This document shows, piece after piece, positions 8,489 to 16,983 of a DNA stretch of 64,000 nt (position 1 is its first letter; the number at the start of each line of letters is the position of its first letter). The position numbers were made by a program, and so were the translations under genes. The stretch lies in assembly GCF_005519465.1 (NCBI RefSeq), contig NZ_CP027858.1, forward strand, positions 2,294,001-2,358,000. Reading direction: 5' to 3'. Source of the DNA: Streptomyces clavuligerus (lineage in GTDB: Bacteria; Actinomycetota; Actinomycetes; Streptomycetales; Streptomycetaceae). A model generated the notes under the pieces. That model had not been told where the DNA came from and searched no databases. It was given only the letters and a program-made list of their open reading frames with translations.

Positions 8489-9823
8489 CTACGGTTCGCT
8501 CCAGGGCTCATCCGGGATGTCCAGAACATCCGGAACGTCATCGCCGTGCCGGCCGTCGGCGCCGTGCGGGTCACGGGGATCGCGGGCATCGCGCGGGCCG
8601 TCCGGCGGCGAGCCGCGGAAGGCGCGGCGCTCGCGCTCCGGGTGGGGCGGCGGGGTGTCCGCCAGCCGGAGCACCGCGCCGTCCCGCCCCGCGACGACCG
8701 GGTCGGGCGAGCGGGCGGCCTTCGCCCGGTACTGCGCGGCGTCCGCCAGCCGGAACAGCCGGCGGGCGGTACGGATCGGGCCGATCGGGTCGCCCGTGGA
8801 GGCGACGCCGCACGCCACCCCCTCCCCCAGCTCCAACGCGGCGGCCCGGACACAGAGTTCCGCCGCGACCCGGACCACCTCGTCGGCGGAGGGGCCGACG
8901 GAGAGCAGACAGAACTCGTCACCGCCGAGCCGGGCGGCGAGCGCGCCGGGCAGCATCGCCCCGCAGAACGAGAGCACCGAGCCGAACCGTTCCAGCAGAC
9001 GGTCGCCGACGGCGTGCCCCTGGGTGTCGTTCACCTGCTTGAGGCCGTTGAGGTCGCAGACGACCAGACTGACGACGGAGCCGTCCGCGCGATGGCGTTC
9101 CAGGGCCTCGTCGAGCCGAGTGTCGACGGCCCGGCGGTTGCCGAGGCCGGTCAGCGGGTCGGTGAAGGCGAGCCTCCGGACCTCCTCCAGGCGCTCGCTC
9201 TGGGCGATCCCGGAGGCGATGACCGAGGCGAGCACGGTGGCGAAATCCGTGTCCTCCCGGTCGAAGACGGGCGCGCCGAGGGGCCGGGCGACATACAGCT
9301 CGCCCCAGGCCCGCCCGTGCAGCACGATCGGCGCGACCACACAGCAGCCGCGCTCCCTGCGGCGCAGCGCGGCGGCCCGTCCGTCCGGCGGCGCGGAGGG
9401 GTGCCGGTACCCCTGCGACGGATTCTCGACGACGACGGGTCTCCCGACCCCGGCCGCCCCGGCTCCCCAGGAACCGCCCGTTCCGGGGTCGTCCGGCTCC
9501 GGAGCGGCGGTCTCGACCCAGGCGTCCGGTTCGCCGCCGCCCGCCCAGCGTTCGTGGAGGAATTCGGTGATCTCGGGGAAGCGGTTGACCGGGTAGGTCT
9601 CCGCTTCGGGGAACTCCTCCTCGTCCGGGGTCCGTTCACCCGCGTTGACCAGGACCTTGAGCCTGCCCCGCGCCCGCTCCCACACCGAGAGCGCGGCGAA
9701 GGAACCCCCCAGCGCGGAGCACGCGCCCAGCGCCGCGGCCCGCCAGAACTCCCGCGGGGTCTGCGCCGCCGCCATCGCCTGCGCCAGTGCCACAACGGCT
9801 CGCAGCCGCCGATCCTCAGCCAT
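8489..9823 (-). CDS. GAF-GGDEF diguanylate cyclase
   Basis: 444 residues from ATG 9823 (a TTG lies just before it). Makes cyclic di-GMP from two GTP, controlling development in Streptomyces. The N-terminal half (about 15-215) reads as a GAF-type sensory domain; the C-terminal half opens with FTDPLTGLGNRRA and carries an intact active-site loop RLGGDEF, so the enzyme should be active. The product-inhibition I-site (RxxD five residues before GGDEF) is absent. A charged, low-complexity tail of about 60 residues, rich in Asp, Pro, Arg, follows the domain. No EAL or HD-GYP domain. Position next to hutH fits the S. coelicolor diguanylate cyclase I recall as CdgE; the symbol is left open because this is from memory. 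Downstream of an enoyl-CoA hydratase gene on the same strand. Confidence 0.92.
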   Translation of the reverse strand: MAEDRRLRAVVALAQAMAAAQTPREFWRAAALGACSALGGSFAALSVWERARGRLKVLVNAGERTPDEEEFPEAETYPVNRFPEITEFLHERWAGGGEPDAWVETAAPEPDDPGTGGSWGAGAAGVGRPVVVENPSQGYRHPSAPPDGRAAALRRRERGCCVVAPIVLHGRAWGELYVARPLGAPVFDREDTDFATVLASVIASGIAQSERLEEVRRLAFTDPLTGLGNRRAVDTRLDEALERHRADGSVVSLVVCDLNGLKQVNDTQGHAVGDRLLERFGSVLSFCGAMLPGALAARLGGDEFCLLSVGPSADEVVRVAAELCVRAAALELGEGVACGVASTGDPIGPIRTARRLFRLADAAQYRAKAARSPDPVVAGRDGAVLRLADTPPPHPERERRAFRGSPPDGPRDARDPRDPHGADGRHGDDVPDVLDIPDEPWSEP

Positions 9824-10023
9824 CAAACCAGCTTAGGGAGGATTGGCGTGTTTTGATCGGTGAAGCCGGTGCGGATTCCATCGTTCCGGCCGTTCCGCCG
9901 GACCACGCCCGCCCCGGGCCAGGCACGGGCCCAGGCAGGAGCCCAGGCGCGGACACAGCCACGGCCGGGGACACGGCCCCGGCCACCGCCGGGGCAGCGA
10001 CCGGGAGCCGGGGCCGGGGGGCG

Positions 10024-10818
10024 TCACTCCCCGGGCCACACCGGCTTCCGCTTCTCGTTGAAGGCGGCCACGCCCTCCGCGCGGTCGCCGGAGAACGCGA
10101 CCGAGCGCCAGGCCGCGTCCTCGACCTCAAGACCGGAGCGCAGATCGAGCCCCTGCCCCAGCCGCAGGGCCCGCTTCGCGGCGCGCAGCCCCACCGGCGA
10201 GTTCGCGGCCATCCGGGCGGCGAGCGCCAGCGCCTCCGTGCGGGCGTCGTCGCCGAGTTGGTCGACGAGGCCCAGCTCCCGGGCCTCCTTCGCCGCCACC
10301 CTGCGGGCCGTGTAGACCAGCTCGGCCGCCCGCGCCGCACCGACCCGGCGGGGCAGGAGCTGCGTCCCGCCGCCGCCGGGGACCACGCCGACGGACACCT
10401 CCGGCAGCCCCACCACCGTGGTGGCGTCGGCCACGATCACATCGCAGGAGAGCGCCAGCTCGAAGCCGCCGCCGAGGGCGAAGCCGTGCACCGCCGCGAG
10501 CGCGGGCATCGGCAGCTCCAGCACCCCCGTGTACGCGGCCCTGGCCAGCGGCCGCTGCCGCCGCAGCTCCTCGTCCGAGAAGCCGTTGCGCTCCTTGAGG
10601 TCCGCTCCGACGCAGAACGCGCGGTCGTTGGACGAGGTGAGAACGGTGACCCGGACGGCGCTCTCCCCGGCGAGCGCGGCACAGGCGGCGGTGATCGACC
10701 GGGCCATCCCGGTGGAGACCGCGTTCAGCGCCTCGGGCCGATCGAGGACCAACTCGGCGACATGGCCATGGGTACGGACCAGGACGTGCTCGCCGAACCG
10801 CTGCTCGGACACGGACAT
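10024..10818 (-). CDS. Enoyl-CoA hydratase/isomerase family protein
   Basis: 264 residues; ATG 10818 preceded by gggaggg at 6-base spacing. Crotonase-fold enzyme expected to hydrate 2-enoyl-CoA in fatty-acid or amino-acid breakdown. Visible: the CoA/oxyanion-hole segment AFCVGADLKE (near 68), the second oxyanion region GFALGGGFELAL (near 112), and LPEVSVGVVPGGGGTQ, where the E of PEV and the residue after GVVPGGGG occupy the catalytic positions. Length is normal. It lies between the adenylate cyclase and diguanylate cyclase genes on the same strand with gaps of about 170-200 bases. No other beta-oxidation gene is adjacent, so the substrate is unknown. Confidence 0.92.
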   Translation of the reverse strand: MSVSEQRFGEHVLVRTHGHVAELVLDRPEALNAVSTGMARSITAACAALAGESAVRVTVLTSSNDRAFCVGADLKERNGFSDEELRRQRPLARAAYTGVLELPMPALAAVHGFALGGGFELALSCDVIVADATTVVGLPEVSVGVVPGGGGTQLLPRRVGAARAAELVYTARRVAAKEARELGLVDQLGDDARTEALALAARMAANSPVGLRAAKRALRLGQGLDLRSGLEVEDAAWRSVAFSGDRAEGVAAFNEKRKPVWPGE

Positions 10819-10985
10819 GGGGCACCCTCCCGGTTAACGACGGTTCACCATCCTGACCCGGATCATAGGCCCACCCTCCGGCGGCCGGTCCAGCCCCGTA
10901 CCGGCCCCGCGGGGCCCACCGGTCGGGGGCCGGACGGAAACGGCCGCGCGGAAACGGACTGATCCGTGGCGGCTCGGACAGGCCG

Positions 10986-12134
10986 TCAGCGGCGGCGCGC
11001 GAGCAGCCAGGGCTCGACGACCCCGAGCCCCCGGACGGGCCGCTGCCACATCGGCTGGAGCGAGAAGCGGTACCCGGGCGGCGCCTCGCCCTCCTTCTCC
11101 GCCGCCGCGGCCTCCTCGGCCGCCTGCGCCTCCGACTTCGGCGCGTCGCCGGTCCGGATCAGCTCCTCGGCGAAGGCGCCGTCCACCAGCACCGCGTCCT
11201 TGGGCGCTATCGAGGTGAGCCGGCTGGCCAGATTCACGGTGGTCCCGAAAACATCGCCCATCCGGGTGGTGACCGTCCCGAAGGCGATGCCCACCCGCAG
11301 CGCGGGCATGGTCTCGTCCTGTGTCATCGCGTCGATCAGCCGGAGCGCGATCTCGGACGCCGTCCCGGCGTCGTCCGCCGCGTACAGCACCTCGTCGCCC
11401 AGGGTCTTGATCAGCCGTCCGCCGTACCCGGCCACCAGGTCGGCGGCCGTGGTCTCGAAGGACTCGACCAGCTCGCCCAGCTCCTCCTCCTCCAGGCGGC
11501 GGGTGAGCCGGGTGAAGCCGACCAGGTCGGCGAAGCCGACGGCGAGCCTGCGGTCGACCATCTCCTCGTCGTCGGCGGCCTGGACCACCCGGCCGGTCGC
11601 CGCCGCGAGCTGGCGGCGCCAGACATAGCGGAGGAACTCCTCCAGCTCGGGCAGGAGCAGCTCGATCAGCGGATAGGTGACCTCGGTCCGGGTCATTCCC
11701 GGCTCGGGCGGCTCGGTCAGCCCCTCCAGGAAGGAGTCGATCTGCCACTCCGCGAGCCGGGCGGTGGTCTGGCCGGTGGAGCGCGCCACCTGGATCGCCA
11801 TCGGCTCGCTGAGCAGCCCCGCCTCGACCAGGCCCGCCAGCCGCCGCAGCGCCAGGACGTCGGCCTCGGTGAGCGCCTTGGCCTGGCCGATGTCGGCGAA
11901 GCCCATGGCCCGCCAGAAGCGGGACGCCAGCTCCATCGAGACACCGGCGGTCCGGGCGGCCTGGAAGGGGGTGTAGCGGCGGTCCGCGCCGAGGATGAGC
12001 TGTTCCAGCCGGATGGCGAGGGGGTCGTCGGTCGGCTCGGCCGTGTGGTCGACGGCGTGGTGGGGCATCGGATGCGCGGACCGGGCGGACCCTCCTGGCG
12101 CACCCGCGCCGGACGTGGACGGTTCGCCGGTCAC
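10986..12134 (-). CDS. cya: Class III adenylate cyclase
   Basis: 382 residues from GTG 12134, which has aggagg six bases upstream; this beats the longer ORF. Makes cAMP from ATP. The N-terminal region (about 35-190) is a helical segment with MerR/HTH-like character (SMELASRFWRAMGFADI) typical of the single Streptomyces Cya. The C-terminal catalytic domain (about 205-345) starts AVGFADLVGFTRLTRR with the first metal-binding Asp, followed by GGRLIKTLGDEVLYAA with the second Asp, and GIAFGTVTTRMGDVFGTTVNLASRL. A final GLGVVEPWLL tail is conserved in memory of SCO4928. No membrane segment, so cytosolic. In S. coelicolor cAMP from this enzyme affects germination and development (established knowledge). 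It follows birA on the same strand after a terminator. Confidence 0.95.
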   Translation of the reverse strand: MTGEPSTSGAGAPGGSARSAHPMPHHAVDHTAEPTDDPLAIRLEQLILGADRRYTPFQAARTAGVSMELASRFWRAMGFADIGQAKALTEADVLALRRLAGLVEAGLLSEPMAIQVARSTGQTTARLAEWQIDSFLEGLTEPPEPGMTRTEVTYPLIELLLPELEEFLRYVWRRQLAAATGRVVQAADDEEMVDRRLAVGFADLVGFTRLTRRLEEEELGELVESFETTAADLVAGYGGRLIKTLGDEVLYAADDAGTASEIALRLIDAMTQDETMPALRVGIAFGTVTTRMGDVFGTTVNLASRLTSIAPKDAVLVDGAFAEELIRTGDAPKSEAQAAEEAAAAEKEGEAPPGYRFSLQPMWQRPVRGLGVVEPWLLARRR

Positions 12135-12287
12135 CAGCCGCCTCCTGCCCGTTCCCTGCCCACTGTCCTGCCGTTTCTCGTTCTGTCGCCCGACCGCCTC
12201 AACGATACGGCAGGTGTGCCCTAGCTCACGTCCGGGCGCCTGCCGAGGTTCATCGGGTGGCCGACGGAGGGGGCGTCCCCGGGCCCC

Positions 12288-12328
12288 GGGTACGGGGCGG
12301 AGCGGTCCGGCGCCCCTGCCCCGTACCC
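12288..12328 (-). terminator. Terminator after birA
   Basis: Perfect 11-bp arms gggtacggggc and gccccgtaccc with a 19-base loop lie between the birA stop (12352) and the cya start, suggesting cya is transcribed mostly from its own promoter in 12135-12287. Confidence 0.6.
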
Positions 12329-12351
12329 GCCCGTCCCACCCTGCCGGACGC

Positions 12352-13218
12352 TCACCCGGCGGGGCGCAGATGGACGATGTCCCCCGCGCCGACCGCCTCG
12401 CGGGTCCCGTCCTCCATGGCCAGAACCAGCCGTCCGGCACCGTCCAGGGCCACCGCCTCACCGGTCAGCGAGCGGTCCCCGGGCAGTTCGGCCCGGACGG
12501 TGCGGCCGAGGGTCGCGCACCCGGCCGCGTACGCCTCCTGGACCCGGGAGGCCAGGGGGTCGCCACCGGCCCCGCGCCACTGGCCGTACCAGTGCTCCAG
12601 GGCCCGCAGCACGGCCCTGAGCAGGGGATCGCGGTCGGTGGACACGGCACCGGCCAGGGCGAGCGAGCCCGCCGCCGGGACGGGCAGCTCCTCGGCCCGC
12701 AGCGAGACATTGACGCCGATGCCGACGACCACGGTGTCCTCGCCCGCCCGCTCGGCGAGGACGCCGCCGGCCTTGCGTTCCTCCCCGTCCACGGTCACCA
12801 GCAGGTCATTGGGCCATTTGAGGGACGTGTCCACTCCGGCGGCCCGGCTCAGCCCGGTCGCCACCGCGACCCCGGCGAGCAGCGGCAGCCAGCCCCAGCG
12901 CTCGACGGGCACCTCGGGGCCCGGTCGCAGCGCCACCGAGAAGAAGAGCCCCGAGCGGGGCGAGGCGGTCCAGACCCGGTCCAGCCTGCCCCGTCCGGCG
13001 GTCTGTTCCTCGGCGACCAGGACCGCCCCCTCCACCGCGGGCGGGGAGCCCGTCACCGCGGCGGCCAGGTCGGAGTTGGTGGAGCCGGTGGCGGGGACCA
13101 CGTCCACGGAGGTCCACAGACCGCCGGGGCGGAGCAGGGCACGGCGCAGCGCGGTGGCGTTCAGCGGTGGCCGGTCCAGGTCGGACCAGCGGTTCCCGGG
13201 CGCATCGGATGGCGTCAT
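12352..13218 (-). CDS. birA: Biotin--[acetyl-CoA-carboxylase] ligase, no DNA-binding domain
   Basis: 288 residues from ATG 13218. Attaches biotin, via biotinyl-AMP, to the lysine of carboxyl-carrier domains. Visible: ATGSTNSDL near 42-50, the ATP/biotin loop EEQTAGRGRLDRVW (about 70-84), the KWPNDLLV substrate motif (near 130), GIGVNVS, and a small C-terminal SH3-like domain (about 235-285). The N-terminal winged helix of E. coli BirA is absent, so this is the monofunctional type that does not repress biotin genes. It is divergent from pccB, the beta subunit of a biotin-dependent carboxylase, and the biotin acceptor AccA2 is encoded about 4 kb away, a logical grouping. No clear ribosome site precedes the ATG. 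Confidence 0.95.
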   Translation of the reverse strand: MTPSDAPGNRWSDLDRPPLNATALRRALLRPGGLWTSVDVVPATGSTNSDLAAAVTGSPPAVEGAVLVAEEQTAGRGRLDRVWTASPRSGLFFSVALRPGPEVPVERWGWLPLLAGVAVATGLSRAAGVDTSLKWPNDLLVTVDGEERKAGGVLAERAGEDTVVVGIGVNVSLRAEELPVPAAGSLALAGAVSTDRDPLLRAVLRALEHWYGQWRGAGGDPLASRVQEAYAAGCATLGRTVRAELPGDRSLTGEAVALDGAGRLVLAMEDGTREAVGAGDIVHLRPAG

Positions 13219-13679
13219 GCAAGCCAGGTTAGGTGTGGTGAACACCGCACTGCCGAACGGTATCCGCGCCGATACGCTACGGGTCGGTAGCAAGGGTTTC
13301 GGGGCCGGTCCGGACATATTCCGTGCGTCCCGCCCCGGCTGCCGTACGACAGCCGGCGCAGCACCGGCGGACGCAGGACCGGAACAGAGCACCGCGAGCA
13401 GCCGCACCACCGCAGACATCACGACAGCAGCCGCACCACCGCAGACATCAGGCCACCCGACCGACCGACAGCAGACGCCGCGACAGCCGACGTCACCACA
13501 GCAGACGCATCGGCAGCCGACGTCACCCCAGCAGACCGACCGACAGCAGACACACAGCAGACACACCGACCGCAGAGCACCCAGCCCGCCCAGACGCCCG
13601 CAGCACAGCCGCACCGCAGCTCAGCCGCACCGCGACTCAGCCGCCGTCGGCGCTGACCAGCCAGGGGAGCCGCATCCCG
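13219..13679. repeat. CAG/GCAGAC-rich repeat tract between birA and pccB
   Basis: The 461-base divergent intergenic region has an ordinary first 100 bases, presumably both promoters, then a tract about 13385-13640 dominated by cagcag, cagac, ccgaccgac and cgcacc words. A 25-base direct repeat, agcagccgcaccaccgcagac plus atca, occurs exactly at 13397-13421 and 13426-13450; cagccgacgtcacc recurs at about 13484 and 13513. All frames remain open but read as Thr/Ala/Gln/Arg low complexity, so I regard it as the non-coding pccB leader. aggggag at 13662 is the probable pccB ribosome site. Confidence 0.65.
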
Positions 13680-15335
13680 ATGTCCCAGCCGGAACAGGTC
13701 CAGGGAGGGAACGCGAAGAGCGCCGAGTCCGCCACGCCCTTCGCCCCCGCCCATCGGCCGACCGATATCCACACCACCGCCGGGAAGATCGCCGATCTCC
13801 GGCGCCGCGTCGACGAGGCCGCGCACGCGGGCTCCGCGCGCGCGGTGGAGAAGCAGCGCGCCAAGGGCAAACTGACCGCGCGCGAACGGATCGATCTGCT
13901 GCTGGACGAGGAGTCGTTCGTCGAGTTCGACGAGCTGGCCCGGCACCGTTCCACCGGCTTCGGCCTGGAACGGACCCGTCCGTACGGGGACGGCGTGGTC
14001 ACCGGCTACGGCACGGTCGACGGCCGCCCGGTCGCCGTCTTCTCCCAGGACTTCACGGTCTTCGGCGGCGCGCTCGGCGAGGTCTTCGGCCAGAAGATCA
14101 TCAAGGTGATGGACTTCGCGCTGAAGACGGGCTGTCCGGTGATCGGGATCAACGACTCCGGCGGGGCCCGGATCCAGGAGGGGGTGAGCGCCCTCGGGAT
14201 GTACGGCGAGATCTTCCGGCGCAACACCCACGCCTCCGGGGTGATCCCGCAGATCTCGCTGGTCGTGGGGCCGTGCGCGGGCGGCGCCGTCTACTCCCCC
14301 GCCATCACCGACTTCACCGTGATGGTGGACCGGACCTCGCACATGTTCATCACGGGCCCGGATGTGATCAAGACGGTCACCGGCGAGGACGTGGGCTTCG
14401 AGGCGCTGGGCGGGGCCCGTACCCACAACACCGCCTCGGGCGTGGCCCACCATCTGGCGGCGGACGAGAAGGACGCCGTCGAGTATGTGAAGTCGCTGCT
14501 CTCCTATCTCCCGTCCAACAACCTCTCCGAGCCGCCCGCCTTCCCGGAGGAGGCCGATCTGCGGCACTCCCCCGAGGATCTGGAGCTGGACGGGCTGATC
14601 CCGGACAGCGCGAACCAGCCCTACGACATGCACACCGTGATCGAACATGTGCTGGACGAGGGCGAGTTCCTGGAGACGCAGACGCTGTTCGCGCCGAACA
14701 TCCTCACCGGCTTCGGCCGGGTGGAGGGCTTCCCGGTCGGGGTGGTGGCCAATCAGCCGCTCCAGTTCGCGGGCTGTCTGGACATCAACGCCTCGGAGAA
14801 GGCGGCCCGCTTCGTCCGCACCTGCGACGCGTTCAACATCCCGGTGCTGACCTTCGTCGACGTGCCCGGCTTCCTCCCCGGCGTCGACCAGGAGTACGGG
14901 GGGATCATCCGCCGGGGCGCCAAGCTGATCTACGCCTACGCGGAGGCGACGGTTCCGCTGATCACGGTCATCACCCGCAAGGCGTTCGGCGGCGCGTACG
15001 ACGTGATGGGCTCGAAGCATCTGGGCGCGGATCTCAACCTCGCCTGGCCGACCGCCCAGATCGCCGTCATGGGCGCCCAGGGCGCGGTCAACATCCTGCA
15101 CCGGCGCACCATCGCCGAGGCCGGGACGGCCGAGGAGCAGGAGGCCCGGCGCGCGGAGCTGATCCAGGAGTACGAGGACGCACTGCTCAATCCGTACACA
15201 GCGGCTGAACGCGGCTATATCGATGCGGTGATCGCGCCGTCCGACACCCGGGGGCAGATCGTCCGGGGACTGCGGCAGCTACGGACCAAACGGGAGAGCC
15301 TGCCGCCCAGGAAACACGGCAACATCCCGCTGTGA
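13680..15335 (+). CDS. pccB: Propionyl-CoA carboxylase beta subunit (carboxyltransferase)
   Basis: 551 residues from ATG 13680; the frame is open far upstream through a repeat tract. Transfers the carboxyl group from biotin to propionyl-CoA, giving (2S)-methylmalonyl-CoA, a polyketide and odd-chain fatty acid precursor. Visible: [12 protein letters not shown] near 65, two crotonase-like halves, the oxyanion glycines in [12 protein letters not shown] and [13 protein letters not shown] (first half), and [26 protein letters not shown] in the second half. A Met/Asp at the substrate-pocket position sets acyl specificity, but I cannot align it reliably here. The N-terminus is about 20 residues longer than the S. 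coelicolor protein I recall. Followed by the epsilon subunit; the alpha subunit is accA2 downstream. Confidence 0.96.
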   Translation: MSQPEQVQGGNAKSAESATPFAPAHRPTDIHTTAGKIADLRRRVDEAAHAGSARAVEKQRAKGKLTARERIDLLLDEESFVEFDELARHRSTGFGLERTRPYGDGVVTGYGTVDGRPVAVFSQDFTVFGGALGEVFGQKIIKVMDFALKTGCPVIGINDSGGARIQEGVSALGMYGEIFRRNTHASGVIPQISLVVGPCAGGAVYSPAITDFTVMVDRTSHMFITGPDVIKTVTGEDVGFEALGGARTHNTASGVAHHLAADEKDAVEYVKSLLSYLPSNNLSEPPAFPEEADLRHSPEDLELDGLIPDSANQPYDMHTVIEHVLDEGEFLETQTLFAPNILTGFGRVEGFPVGVVANQPLQFAGCLDINASEKAARFVRTCDAFNIPVLTFVDVPGFLPGVDQEYGGIIRRGAKLIYAYAEATVPLITVITRKAFGGAYDVMGSKHLGADLNLAWPTAQIAVMGAQGAVNILHRRTIAEAGTAEEQEARRAELIQEYEDALLNPYTAAERGYIDAVIAPSDTRGQIVRGLRQLRTKRESLPPRKHGNIPL

Positions 15336-15379
15336 GCCGGGCGACGGGCCCGGCCCCCACCGAGCGGAGGGACGACACG

Positions 15380-15586
15380 ATGATCAGGGTGGTACGCGGC
15401 AACCCCACGCCGGAGGAGCTGGCCGCCGCGCTCGCGGTGGTGCGCGCCCGGGCGGCGGCGACGGCGGAGGCCGGGGACGGCCCGGCGGGGCCGCCGGAAC
15501 AGTGGTCGGACCCGGCGCGGATCGCCCGCAGCCACCGCCCGCGGCCGGGCCCGCGGGCGTGGGCCCGCACCTACTGGCCGGTCTAG
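15380..15586 (+). CDS. pccE: Acyl-CoA carboxylase epsilon subunit
   Basis: 68 residues; ATG 15380 preceded by ggagg nine bases upstream. Small stimulatory subunit found only in actinobacterial acyl-CoA carboxylases, linking alpha and beta subunits and increasing activity. The sequence begins MIRVVRGNPTPEELAAALAV, the hallmark of the family (VxGxPTxEELAAL), then an Ala-rich helix, and ends in W-x3-RTYWPV-like residues common in PccE/AccE proteins. It starts 44 bases after pccB and is surely cotranscribed with it. No catalytic residues are expected. Confidence 0.92.
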   Translation: MIRVVRGNPTPEELAAALAVVRARAAATAEAGDGPAGPPEQWSDPARIARSHRPRPGPRAWARTYWPV

Positions 15587-15828
15587 GCGGACCCGGAACG
15601 GCCCGGGGCGGGACGGGCGCACCACGGCCGCGCCCCGCCCGGCACCACGGCCGGGCCTCTCGCGGTACCGGGGCCGGGCCCGGGGCTCTCCTCGTGCTGG
15701 CGGGCGCCCGGCCGGGCCGGTTATCACGCGATGGCTTGCGCCCGGCGGCACCCTGTGTCCAAGGTCCCGGGCGGCTTGAGTACCCGTACTCAGGCGCGCC
15801 CCCGCCACCCGGCGCCACCATCGGAAAC

Positions 15829-15957
15829 ATGCTGTGGTCCGACCCGGAGGACGAACCTCCCGAGGAGATGCGTGAGACGCAGGCCATGATGCGTCGCGCG
15901 GGCCTGTTGCTTGCACTGGCCATGGTGCTGGGGATGTTCGTCGTCGGTCTGCGCTGA
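15829..15957 (+). CDS. 42-residue single-pass membrane peptide
   Basis: ATG 15829, weak ggaa upstream. An acidic N-terminus (MLWSDPEDEPPEEMRE) is followed by RR and one hydrophobic helix (about 25-41) reaching the C-terminus (VVGLR). It sits between the carboxylase epsilon gene and maf, ending 12 bases before maf, as I recall for a small conserved ORF in other streptomycetes. No known function; the position suggests cotranscription with maf. Its small size leaves some doubt. Confidence 0.6.
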   Translation: MLWSDPEDEPPEEMRETQAMMRRAGLLLALAMVLGMFVVGLR

Positions 15958-15969
15958 GCGCGGCCTACC

Positions 15970-16584
15970 ATGGCGGGCATGACCGCCCGAACCCCCCGCC
16001 TGGTACTCGCATCCGCATCGCCCGCCCGTCTCCGTCTGCTGCGGAACGCGGGCTTCGCGCCCGAGGTCGTCGTCAGCGGTGTCGACGAGGACGCCCTGAC
16101 CGCGCCGACCCCCGCCGAGCTGGCCCTGGTGCTCGCCGAGGCGAAGGCGGCGGTCGTCGCCGCCCGTCCCGAGCTGGCCGGAGCACTGGTCATCGGCTGT
16201 GACTCGGTACTGGAGCTGGACGGGGAAGCCCTCGGCAAGCCCAAGGACGCCGAGGAGGCGACGGCCCGCTGGAAGGCGATGCGCGGCCGCACCGGAGTGC
16301 TCCAGACCGGCCACTGTGTGACCGACACCGCCACCGGACGGATCGCGTCCGCCACCGCGTCCACGACGGTCCGCTTCGGGGAGCCGACGGACGCGGAGGT
16401 CGCCGCGTATGTCGCCACCGGGGAGCCGCTCCAGCTCGCGGGCGCGTTCTCCCTGGAGGGGAAGTCGGCCCCGTTCATCGACCGGATCGAGGGCGACCAC
16501 GGCAATGTCATCGGCCTCTCGCTGCCGCTGCTGCGGAGGCTGCTGGCCGAGCACGGCCGCTCGGTGACCGAGTTCTGGGCCTGA
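15970..16584 (+). CDS. maf: Maf-family nucleotide pyrophosphatase
   Basis: 204 residues (ATG 15970; ATG 15979 also possible). Hydrolyses non-canonical or selected nucleoside triphosphates to monophosphates, a house-cleaning role. Visible: the N-terminal [12 protein letters not shown] (family SxSxxR motif), [18 protein letters not shown] containing the catalytic Asp and the conserved Lys, and [22 protein letters not shown] at the C-terminus. Substrate subfamily (dTTP/UTP or m7GTP/CTP) is not safely readable. Just downstream of the small membrane peptide and upstream of accA2. A separate promoter for accA2 is likely because 399 bases follow. Confidence 0.93.
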   Translation: MAGMTARTPRLVLASASPARLRLLRNAGFAPEVVVSGVDEDALTAPTPAELALVLAEAKAAVVAARPELAGALVIGCDSVLELDGEALGKPKDAEEATARWKAMRGRTGVLQTGHCVTDTATGRIASATASTTVRFGEPTDAEVAAYVATGEPLQLAGAFSLEGKSAPFIDRIEGDHGNVIGLSLPLLRRLLAEHGRSVTEFWA

Positions 16585-16983
16585 TCACCGGCCCGGCGCG
16601 GAGCGCGGCCGACCCCTCACCACCGGTGCACACGGGCGGGACTCCACCGGTGCGCGGGGGCGGGACCGGGCCCGGCCGAGAGGCACAACCGCGCCGTACC
16701 GCGCCCTCGAACGCGCCGGAGCGTGGGGGAAACGCCCATGGTCCATTCGTAGACACCCCACAAAGAAACACGTCGGGCCGCTGGGCTCCCTAACAGAGAC
16801 CCGCACCGCGCAAGAGGGCTACGCTGCCAGAAGGAAGCCCGTCGCGCCGTGGTGCGACAAGGGATTTCGCGACTTGCGCGAGCCTCGAATCACGCTCCGT
16901 GTGGGCAAGCTCACCAATGGGGACGGGTCGAAAGGCCGTGTCGGTAGTCCCTAAACTCAGCTTGTTTCAAGGAGGGAGCCATC
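16585..16983. other. Intergenic region with the accA2 promoter and ribosome site
   Basis: No gene seen. The second half becomes AT-richer (cctaaactcagcttgtttc, about 16950-16968), fitting a promoter/leader, and ends with aaggaggga at 16969-16977, a near-perfect ribosome site six bases before the accA2 GTG. Short imperfect inverted repeats occur at about 16840-16885 (gtcgc...gcgac; tcgcgacttgcgcga). No riboswitch class recognised. Confidence 0.5.

Noticed and set aside
13323..13679. N-terminal extension of pccB through the CAG-rich tract
   Set aside because: Thr/Ala/Gln low-complexity with no similarity to carboxyltransferases; the ribosome site lies just before 13680.
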